This document shows positions 39,501-50,500 of a DNA stretch of 64,000 nucleotides, piece after piece. Under the pieces are notes generated by a model, which saw nothing but the letters and a program-made list of their open reading frames with translations, was not told the origin of the DNA and searched no databases. The position numbers were made by a program, and so were the translations under genes. How positions within the stretch are numbered: position 1 is the stretch's first letter; each line of letters begins with the position of its first letter. Origin of the DNA: Mesostigma viride (Eukaryota > Streptophyta > Mesostigmatophyceae > Mesostigmatales > Mesostigmataceae); NCBI GenBank assembly GCA_009746045.1, contig RPFO01000164.1, positions 2,563,285 through 2,627,284 of the forward strand, given 5' to 3'.

Positions 39501-42500
39501 GTGGGAGTTAGGGGATGGAATGCGTAACTGCAATGACGCCTTGTGTCTGTGAGGCAGGGATGGGGTAGTGGCATCGGGCAGAAGGTTTACTTCACCGTGC
39601 CATGAGGCCACAGGGTGCCCTGCTGGGTTCCTCCTGCACACCGACAGCCTCAACCCTAGGCAGATATTTGGGTACTTGCAGCTGCCTCAATGATGGAGTA
39701 TCTGCTGACGCACCATCCCCATCCATCTTGGTCTTTTGCCGTGTTGGCCATTCTTGGTCTCTTACCATTCGTCACCATTCGTCATCATATGTCACCGTTT
39801 GTCACCATTCGCCACCATTTGCCACCATTCGCCACCATTCGCCACCATTTGCCACCATTCGTCACCATTTGCCACCATTCGTCACCATTTGCCACCATGG
39901 GTGTGGTGGCCCACAGGAGGCAGCGTGACCTGGAGGCGGACCACCGTGCAGCGATGCAGGCGGTGGCGGCCGACAGGGAAACGTTGAAAAGTACGTCAAG
40001 CGAGGCAGGCGATGCAGTCATGCACATTTTTGCCAGGACTTTTCGATGCTAGGATTCTCACCATACACATGAAGAGGATGCATCAAGGTTTGCGGTTGTA
40101 AGTGGAGCATGTACCTTTGTAAATAGCATGAAGTCTGGACTTGGAGTGTGTGTGTGGGGGGGGGGGGGCACAGAGGCACCCCAGAAGCCCCCCATCTGTG
40201 TCAAGTTAGCGGCAGCGCCAGCGATGACTAGCAACAAAGAGCGCGGCAGCAGCCACGAAGGGATTATCCACTTGATGCTGTAGGCAGTATCTGCTCAATG
40301 CTGTCGTACCCAGCTGTCTTCGCTCCGTGTGCTTGTCCTTGGTGTTTCTTCACGCACACACGGATTTAGCACTCTCTCCGGTGGCATGGTCGGGAGCCGA
40401 TTAAATGGGTGCACGTTCTTTCAGCATCGCTCACAGAGGAAAGAAGCCGTGGATGGGATGGTGGGGTGAGTCGAACGAATGGGCAGACTAAACGGGCATG
40501 AAAAATCTGTGCTGGGGCTTTGTCCTTCAACCCCTGCTTTACCTGCATGTGATATGTTTTGATAGATGGCCGAGCGTGCGGTGCAATCAGCCATAGCTAT
40601 GCATTACTGTGGGTGTTGGTCTACTTGATACTATGGGTGTTGGTCTACTTGATAGTAAGGGTGTTGGTCTACCTGATACTATGGGTGTTGGTCTACTTTA
40701 TAGTAAGGGTTTTGGTCTACCTGATACTATGGGTGTTAGTCTACTTGATACAATATGTTATTATCTCCCCCCCCGCAGGCGACCAGGCGCGCTTCCGTGA
40801 CGAGCGGCAGGCGCTGCTGGCCGAGGTGGCGGAGGTTCGTGAGGCACGGTCGCGGCACGAGGCCACCGAGGCGCGGCTGCTGGCCACCGAGCGGAAGCTG
40901 GAGGACGCGTTGTTTGCACGCAAGCAGGTGGGTGCGGATGCAAGCAGGCACATGCATCCTGTGTTGTGCACATGCAAACAGGGGGGTTGGGCTAGAGGAA
41001 ACTGGAAAGCGCGCTCTTCGCACGCAAGCCGGTGGGTGGGCTTATGAAGAACCTTGCACTGCATACCGTCTTTCAATTTGGCAGGCTGCATACCGTTTTT
41101 CATGGGATCTGCAAAACGTTGCGAGTCGCGGCCATATGTTGGCACACAAGAATTCTGTGCATTTTCGCTTCATGCGATCCCGGTTTGCTACTTAAGGGCA
41201 AAGCCCCCCAGTCGTCGTGAGACTGCAGGGCATGGTTTATCTCCCGCCAAGACAAGTACCACGCAGCATACTGCATCTCAGCATTCACTGGCCTGCTTAG
41301 CGATCATTACTTAGCAATCATTACTTAGCAATCATTACTTAGCAACAAGTGTATCCCATAGGGCTCCGCCCCTAATTAATAGGTCGCTTTTTTGCAAGAC
41401 GTGAGACGTCCTATCTAAATTCGGCCCCTACTGGCCTATGCTATTCCCACCCTTTGATCTGCCATAGATGACTTCCCAGTTCCACTATCATGAGGTCGCA
41501 TTCCCACGTCGCCGCCTTGCCGGTCTTTGGATCCACGAACCCTGTCGGACAACCGGCGCGCCGGGTCAACCTCAACCTAAACGTCGCCGGCCGCATTTCC
41601 GCCCTCTACAACCTTTCCCGTCCCCCCATGCGGATCCCGTCAAGTAGAATCCGGTGAAAAATAATCCCGTGGAATAGAATCCCGTCAAGTTTATCCCGTA
41701 AACAGTATTCCGTCTAGCAGTCCTCCATCACCGAATCCCATCTATCCCGTCAATCCCGTCAATCCCGTCAATCCCGTCCAGCGGCGGAGTTCAGTAAATC
41801 TCTGCCCACGATCCTCGTGATCATGCCAGGTAAATCCTGTCAAGTAGCTCCCGACAAAATAGTCCCAGCTTGAGTTGGATCCCGTAACAATACCTTTTTC
41901 ATATCCCAACTCCGAGAACTAAGTAGGTGCGAATGGCAAATTTTTCGACGAAATTTTGTACCATGACTGTTGAGAAGCTCGGTTTATAGGGTAGGATCAT
42001 TACTTAGCGATAATTACTTATCAGTCATACTTAGCAATCAATAGGTGCTGAAGCTAAGGTCCATTGGAGTGCCTTCCTACCAGAGAAACAAGTTTATTAC
42101 AATAAGTGTGTGCAGGCTTTAACAGTTGAGCCTAGCCACACCCTCAAAATCATTGTACAAGTCATTGTCAAGTTAGGCCAGTTCACCATGCTGGGGCCCA
42201 GCACATGCCCCCTTAATTAATTAATTAATTAGACTCGTGCTCCCGTTGGGGAGTCACGGAGCATTAACCCCGATGAATGGATGGATGGGTGCAAACATTC
42301 CTACCGGTCTAATCTATCTACATTGGCTACATACTACATCTATCTAGCAACATTCTAACTACATCATCTATCTAGGCAGCCGCACGCTGCCCTAGGGGGA
42401 GCTATCTAGCGTGCCTCCCGTGGGATTGCACACGCGGGCGCTTCCCCACTGGGGGGGGCTCGTTGTCCTCTATGACCTGGGCCCACTTGGCCTTGTCCAT

Positions 42501-44518
42501 CATCTTCTTCCAAATCACGGAGAGGCCGAGGCCCCCCATGTCCTCTACTAGCTGTTCTTTGAAGGTGCGGGCCTTGCGGCGTCTAACATCACTGGGCCCA
42601 GCCCACGTCAGGAGGTGCCGGCCAGGCTGGGCTGGTCGCAGTCCTGCGGGGGGGCCACGTGAGGTGTCTACCTGATTGGTGCGAGCTAGGTGCCCTACTA
42701 GCTGCAGGCGGCGTTGCTTAATTGTGCTGGTGATATAGGGCATGCCCTGGTACAGGTCCTCATTGCGGACATGAGCAGCATATCCTACTCTGAAAATGGA
42801 ACGCAGCATGCTGGTGACCGCGCCGTCCAGCTTGCGGGCCAGGTCGGCGGTGAGGGTCCACGTCTCGGCGCCATACGTGAGAACAGGAAGGACGAGGACC
42901 TTGAACAGGTCCTGTTTCTCGATCTTGCCCAGGGGCTTGCGCCATAGGGCCCGGTACTGGCGTAAAGCGTGCCAGGCGAGGGAGATGCGGTGGTCCACAT
43001 CCACCTCGCAGCTAGGGAGCAGGCTGCCCAGCAGCTTAACGCGGTCCCGATACAGGACTCGAGAGCCGTCTAGGAGATAGAGGGGCGGCGCTGAGGTGGT
43101 GAGCCCAACCGCCAGGGCCTCTGTCTTCTTGCTGACCTCAAGCCCCACTGCACGGGCCTCGAGAGCCAGGCAGTCAAGCCATGTCTGCACGTGCTCAGTG
43201 TCCTCAAAGAGGGTGGTGTCGTCTGCGTAAATGATGTCTGCCAGCCGAATCTCCGTGTCCGCACCGCCATGCCAGAATTTGTTAGCAACCTGCACTCCTG
43301 GTTCCCTGCCCACGATGCGGGCAAATCGCTTGCGCGCCTGAATCATTACGTATTCGACAACAATAATGAACAGGTAGGGCGACAGCACGCAGCCCTGCCA
43401 CATGCCCCCTTGGTCCAATCTTGTCCCCAACAGCAGCGAGGGTGGGTGGGTGGGAGCTGCAAAAAGGCCTCCCTACGTTCACCACACCACTCTAAGTACG
43501 GTGTGAAAATGGAAAACAAAGCACATGTCTCAAGGCGCCGCGCCCCCCTCAATCAAGGGCGGGCACGGTTGCCAGTAGGCACTAGTACCGGCGCACCGCC
43601 GGTCCCTTTTCTCTCTCTAGTCCTAAGTAACAACAAGCACCTAACATGGTGTAGGTGACGTACGGTAGAGCTACGCTACAGGCGGCAGATCGGCCCCCTT
43701 TGAGCCCGCCGCAACATAACTATAAAATGAGCAGATAGCTCAGAAAATAGGTGCTGAAGCTAAGGTCCATTGGAGTGCCTTCCTACCAGAGAAACAAGTT
43801 TATTACAATAAGTGTGTGCAGGCTTTAACAGTTGAGCCTAGCCACACCCTCAAAATCATTGTACAAGTCATTGTCAAGTTAGGCCAGTTCACCATGCTGG
43901 GGCCCAGCACATGCCCCCTTGGTCCAATCTTGTCCCACATCACCATCTCTGGCCACCCAGGCCGTTTCCAGCCCTGGTGGTAGGAACGCAACCACTTGGA
44001 ATGCTGGGCTCTTGTTGGCATGATGATGCCCCCTTCCCGCCCCCGTGTGGCCGCTACGGTCTCCCGGCGGACGCAGGGCGGAGCCACATGCGTTCCCCTT
44101 CCTAGAGGGGCGCATCCCAGTGCTGCCGCTTTAGGACTTATGCCACCTGGGAACGTCTCCAGCTCACCCAACCACCATCACCAGCCCACCGGCAAAGCCG
44201 CTGGGATTTCCCGAGGGTAGAGCCACTGCCACTGGCTCCATTACCCCCCATCGTGGTGATAATGATGGCTGCGGACCTCCTAGCGCCAAGGCTCACCATC
44301 GCCATGGTGTCACGAGCCTTGGCGCAGCCGCAGCCGAGTGGAGCTTTATTATGGTATATAATGCATTTTCTTAAAACAAAGCCGGACCGCACTGCCGGGT
44401 TCCACACGCACCCCCCCTCGTGGGGGGCGCGTGAAAACGGCAAAGGCAAAGCGGAGCCCGCCGCCTTTGGGCGGGCGTAGCGGAGCCTTAGACGTTTTCA
44501 CGCGCCCCCCGCGAGGGG

Positions 44519-44580
<62 letters not shown>

Positions 44581-47500
44581 TTTCAGGCTTGCCAGGCGCT
44601 GTAGAATTTCTTAACCAGATTTTTTGTAAGTGCGCATGAATACCCACGGTTTTCCGCAGCTTCCCACCTCTCCCTTATCGCCAAGGGCAGAAGGGGCCTG
44701 CTCGCCGGAGCGCCGAGAGGGTACAGAGTGCCTGCCGACCTACCCATGCCGACAGGACCCCCCCCGACCCACGGCAGCCGCTGCCTTTGCTGAAAAACTG
44801 GGCAATTATGAATAGCGCGCTCCTCCCACCAAGATTCGCTCCAGCCCCGCATCCTCCCCGAAACTCCCGTCTGGCCACAGGCCGAAAGATCGGGTCCGCT
44901 GTCAGGCTCCTGGTAGTTATGGGCTACCCTGGCACCCCACGCTAGCCATCTCCACGTTTAAGGCAGATTCGCCTCCACCTGTGATTCTTTCCACCGTAGC
45001 CGCTGGCCCTGGCCTGTATGGCTCCTTCCCTGACGTTGTCCGACTAAAAAACGCAGCTTCCCCAGTGTCAGGAAGCTGCTTGCCGCACCCAGGGGTAGAG
45101 GGGAATCGTCAGTGGGCCCAGCGCCGGAAATCACACCCTTTTACTCAAATCGTAGAGCCCCCCACCCAACAACCATTACCGTGGCCTGTAACGGTAGGTG
45201 GCGATCATAAAGACTTTTATTCCAGGCCTCTCCACGCCCGGAGAGGCCGATAGCATCGTCTTACATTCAGCGCAGCCGCCATAGCGGCCAGCCGACCTTG
45301 CCAGCAAATGCTGGGATCAAGTTGCGAAGCTGCAAAAAGGCCTCCCTACGTTCACCACACCACTCTAAGTACGGTGTGAAAATGGAAAACAAAGCACATG
45401 TCTCAAGGCGCCGCGCCCCCCTCAATCAAGGGCGGGCACGGTTGCCAGTAGGCACTAGTACCGGCGCACCGCCGGTCCCTTTTCTCTCTCTAGTCCTAAG
45501 TAACAACAAGCACCTAACATGGTGTAGGTGACGTACGGTAGAGCTACGCTACAGGCGGCAGATCGGCCCCCTTTGAGCCCGCCGCAACATAACTATAAAA
45601 TGAGCAGATAGCTCAGAAATTACTTAGCGATCATTACTTATCAGTCATACTTAGCAATCATTACTTAGCGATCATTACTCATCAGTCATACTTAGCAATC
45701 ATTACTTAGCGATCATTACTTATCAGTCATACTTAGCAATCATTACTTAGCAGTCGTTACTTAGCAATTATCACGTAGCAATCATTGCTTAGCAATCATC
45801 GGCATTACTTAGAGAACACTGCTGGGCGTGCCGCGCCGTCCCTGCAGCACGCTTCATGCATGGCTGGATGGTAACACGGGACGATTCGTTGCGGTCGTAC
45901 GTGGCACGTACTTGTGTGAGGGCAGGCGGAGGAGCGGTTGACCAAAGCGCTGGAGGACCTGGACGGCGCGCGGGCCAAGGCGGCGGACGTTGCGCTGGAC
46001 CTGGCAAACTGCCGCCAACAGCTGTCAGATGTCACGCTGTACGTCCGCACTAGCAGGGCAGGGCGGGGCGGGACGGGGCATGGCAGGGCATTGTGACGCA
46101 TGACAATGTGTGGCATGGCATGGCATGTCAAGGCGCCTCCCTCCTCTCATGAGAATCCAGGCTTCACACAAGGCCAGGCTTCACAACAATTCATATTGGA
46201 GAATTTCGAACACACTTGCTCCGGTAAAGAGCTTTTTCGCAGTTGGGCTATCGCTTGGGATGCCTTCGGATCGGGAGACCCCTATAGCCGCGAATTGATG
46301 CAAGAGGTCCTGTGTTCGAATCCGGTATGGTACCAAGCTATTTCAAGGTATATGCTTGGTGACTGCTGAACGTAGTTGGCAGTGAGACCAGCTCCGCTCC
46401 GACCCCGGAGGCCAGTCCTGTTTTCATCTGCTTTCTGCAGCCCTTGGTGTTGGCAGGGTTCCGTCTCGCTTGCCTGTCCCCCCATTCGGTTTCGTATTGT
46501 TTCCTTTCAACTCTCTTCTCCTGCAAGGAGCCTCGTTACTTAGAAGAAAGGCATAGAGGGGCCTTGGCATTCCTGTGATGGTTCAAGAGCTGGGTGGGGA
46601 CATATGTCAGCATGCACTCATTCCTCGAGTTTCTACATTCCATTCCCTCCTCTCCCTTGTGTCCCCACTACCCCCCTCCCCTCCCCTCCCCTCCCCTCCC
46701 CTCCCCTCCCCTCCCCTCCCTCCCCTCCCCTCCCTCCCCTCCCCTCCCCTCCCCTCCCCTCCCCTCCCTCCCCTCCCCTCCCCTCCCCTCCCCTCCCCCC
46801 CTCCCCTCCCCTCCCCTCCCCTCCCCCCCCCCTCCCCTCCCCTCCCCTCCCCTCCCCTCCCCTCCCCTCCCCTCCCCTCCCCTCCCCTCCCCTCCCCTCC
46901 CCTCCCCTCCCCTCCCCTCCCCTCCCCTCCCCTCCCCTCCCCTCCCCTCCCCTCCCCTCCCCTCCGCACCCCCCCCGCTGCTATGCCCAGTGTCACACGC
47001 AGCGCCCAGTCCTCGCTGGAGGCGCAGCTGGAGGCGGCGCGTGCGGAGACCAGCGCGACACGCGAGGCGTTGGCGGCTGAGAGGGAGGCATGGGCGCGGG
47101 AGCGCGCACTGCATGCAAAGGAGGCGGCCACCGCGCAGGGCAGGATCGACAAGATGGTGAGGGGGGGAGGGGTTATGCGGCGCTGGGTTTGCACGGTGGG
47201 GGGGGTTATGGGGGTGTTCTGCCGCACAGGATGCATATGAGTGAAGGTGGGGCGGGAGGGCAGGTTTCACAGCATTGTGATGGGGGGTTTGGTGCAGCGC
47301 ATGGTTTGCGAGAGGGGGATGGGGGCAAGATATAACATGTGTGTGATGTGAAGGGAGGCGAGATTGCGGGCCAGTCAATAGTTTGCTCGTACAACGGTGT
47401 GCTGTGTTGTTTGTGGGATTGGAGCTTAGTACATTATATTTCTGCTCTATTGGATTGAACAGTTGAGGATTTCTTCTGACACCGCCACAGGGGAACAGCT

Positions 47501-50500
47501 TCGCCATGCTCAAAGGTGCCATGTGGTAGCCAAAGGTGCAGTGATTTCCCTGCCACACACATTCGTGTTGCTTTTTTCATACGACTAGCCTAATTATGTG
47601 TATCGCCTTATTGCGGCGAGCCGTACATTTCCTTTCGTCAAAGTGAATCATCCGTGTGTTTCTTGTTTTTATTTGTTCCCTGTTCTTCTTCCATCCTCTT
47701 CCTCTAACCCAGCTCATTTATTCTTGCCCCTGCCCAAAACAACGCCCTTGGCCTTGTTTGCACCCTTCTCAACCTTGTGCCAACCCTTGGCCTTGTTTGC
47801 ACCCTTATCCGCCTTGTGCCATCCCTTTCTTGTGCGTGGCCCCGATGCTCCCCAGTCGGCCAAGCTGGACCGTGCGGAGGCCGACGCTGACGCCTGGGTG
47901 CTGCGGGAGCGGCGGCTGCAGGCGGCCATGCGGCGCGCGGAGCAAGCAATGCGAGAGATGGTGAGGCATGCCACCGCACTACCATGACTTATTTGATGAG
48001 AGATGGTGAGGCATGGTGCCGAACTACTTTGAGCTTGTGATGAAGATGGCGGCGCAGTGTTCCAAGGCAAACCTGTGGACCAAAACGAGTGCCTTGTGAA
48101 GCTGTAGCACGTGCACGTGCACAAGGAACGTCCAATTGATAAGCCAGGAGTCGCTGTTGCGACGGCGCAATGTTCGGCAAAGCTATAGAAAGTACTTGAT
48201 GGCCACAGCGTTAGGACGTGAATGGTGCAGTGGCATGCGGGTAGAAGGTGATCAATGTAGCCAAGGATGTGATAACATGGTTGCGTGATGTGTATATACT
48301 ACTATATGAGTATGGCACGACTTTGCCCGGTTTGAGGTGATCCAGGGCCTCTTGTGCTTCCACCGCCACGGCCACCACCACCACCACCACCACCACCACC
48401 ACCACCACCACCACCACCACCACCACCACCACCACCACCACCACCACCACCACCACCACCACCACCACCACCACCACCACCACCACCACCACCACCACCA
48501 CCACCACCACCACCACCGCCACCACCACCACCAGCACCACCACCACCGCCACAAACATGCATTCCGCGGGGGCTTCCCCCGTGCAGCCTGGCATCTGTTA
48601 TACGGCAGGTCATATGCGACCGGGTGTACACACATGCCGGATGGCAGAGTGATGCTGTCGGTTGGGGTGCCATGGCGCGGGGCCTGCCGCACATGTCCCT
48701 CATTTGCTTCCCCCACCCGTCACCCCCTCAAGCGGTCCTCTCAAACAGCAAAGCCATGTCCCCGCGACCACCCTTTCAAAAGGCGGCGCACCCAACTGCC
48801 ATTACCTCATGTTTGCGTGGTAAGACACCTAACCTGTACAGGCAGCTAACCATGGTCATTGCCCCACCTGCCATGCCCCCACGGGGTCGGCCCATGGCTT
48901 CTTTCCCCACACCTGCGGGGAGCCCCCCGGTGGCTTCCTGATTGGTCCCACACAATTGCAGGCGGATGGCCGCGACACGCTAGAGGAGCAGCTGCAGGAC
49001 GCCGCTGTCACCCGCAACGCACTCGAGCGCCAGCTGGAGGATGCCCACTCGCTTGTGGCCACGCTGCGCACGGGTAGGTGCACCTATACTGTTTAGCATA
49101 ACGTTTTTTAAAGCTTCTTTCTCGTGCCTTGCGTCGGGTGGACGGGCTCTCTCCTGCCTGACCGTACACCCGTGTCGTCCACGAGCCTGCACGTCGGACT
49201 TGGCTCGTTTACTCAGTGGCGAATTCCGACACCCACTGTGTATGCGTGAATGCGGTATGCATGTGCACTGAAGGGAAGGCGCTAAGCATGCGCGCTAAAG
49301 GGAACAGTAAGCGAGCTACACACATAGCAGCGGTGGCCTCATGGGGCACCCGGAACCCGCCCTCGATGCTTGGTTGCCATGCTATTATTATCTTCTTTAT
49401 GCGCGGTCGCCATGCTTTCAGTATTGTTTACACGCTGCTCGGCCTCCGATGCAGCCTTTCACCATCTCGCTGGTGCCCTGCGTGGCAGACTGTGGGGGGG
49501 GCAGTCGGGCAATAGGGGGTGGGCGTTGGGAGGGGCGCGCATGGGGGCCGCTGTTTTGGGGGTTGGCACGGCGGTACCCTTAGTGGGGGGCCGCATGCAT
49601 CCTGGATCCGCTCATTCGGTTTATTTGTGCGTGCTCGGACCTGCGCTATCTGCCTCCTGCCGTTGCGCTCGCCGGATCGTGGCCGGTACATTTGCGGCCC
49701 CAGCGCTGGCCCAAGAGCGAGACAGCAGGCACGCACTGATGCTGGCGCCGCAGTCAACCCCGGTGTATGGCAGCGCGGCGGCCCCTGGGACAATCGCCGC
49801 TTCAGTAGCAGCCATGGCGGCAGCACGCCGGTTCCCACCACCCCCATCCGCGGCCGCCGGGCTAGGGCAACCCTCCGGTCGGCCCTTGGACGCAGCCATC
49901 ACATCATCGTCCATGTTTGACAAGGGCGGGGCGTTGCCAGCATCGATGGTCAAGCTGCGGCTGGAGCACAGTGGCGACGTGCTGACCGCCGGCACGGGGC
50001 GATCGCCCTCATTGGATGGGGCCAGTGGCACCGATGGGGCATCCCAGGGACCCACGCGGTCGGTGGATGAGGCAATGCGGCGCCTGCAAGTGCTGGAGGC
50101 AGAGGAGAAGGTAGGCGGGGGCCTGCATGTGCCAGAATGGGTGGCGTGTGCCAGAATGGGTGGCATGCGCCAGAAGGGTGGCATGCGCCAGAATGTATGA
50201 GGCCGCCCTTTTCGATAAGCTGCGTCATCGTTGCTATCCTTCCCATGGGCTTACACCGTCATGAGTAAGTAACAAGTTCTTGCATGCCATGTGCGGGGCC
50301 GCGTCACGGAGTACTAGGCCAACCTCATACACACACTAGAGTGATTGAGTAAGTCATGGAGTATGTATTTGTTTGTCGTGCGTGGGGCCGCGTCACGGAG
50401 TAGTAGGCTAATCTCACTTTCTAAAATCACGAGCGTTAGAAGTAAAGATCGTGGGTATCACCGTCTGCATCCACGGTCATGTTCTCATAGTAATAGATGA

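Larger units (their letters stand above)
42041..45619 (+). mobile_element. Composite repeat in two tandem, permuted units
   Basis: Unit 1 spans 42041-43746 and unit 2 spans 43747-45619. Both start ATAGGTGCTGAAGC and end GCTCAGAAA. The shared left parts (42041-42214 and 43747-43920) are 174 bp each; the shared right parts (43455-43746 and 45328-45619) are 292 bp each. The right part of unit 1 joins the left part of unit 2 without a spacer, giving a possible 466-bp terminal repeat at 43455-43920. Unit 2 carries 1.4 kb of interior, unit 1 almost none plus a LINE. No coding capacity; possibly a small LTR-type (TRIM) element. Confidence 0.65.
40928..45925 (+). other. Intron 9 of OFD1-like gene, 5 kb, with mobile DNA
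   Basis: Holds a TTACTTAGCAATCA satellite, CCCGTCAAT-type repeats (about 41635-41780), a tandem composite repeat (42041-45619) and an inserted LINE. No extra exon was convincing. Confidence 0.6.

Noticed and set aside
39765-39898. CRISPR-like array
   Set aside because: The 11-bp units are contiguous without unique spacers; it is a minisatellite.
46230-46335. tRNA-like end with GTTCGAATCC
   Set aside because: The T-loop core is present, but the T stem does not pair and no anticodon arm or acceptor stem could be drawn.
46607-47558. Long Gly/Arg and Pro/Ser ORFs
   Set aside because: Produced by the CCCCT repeat in all frames; not genes.
48211-48941. Poly-His, poly-Pro, poly-Val and poly-Gly ORFs
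   Set aside because: Produced by the CAC trinucleotide array inside an intron.
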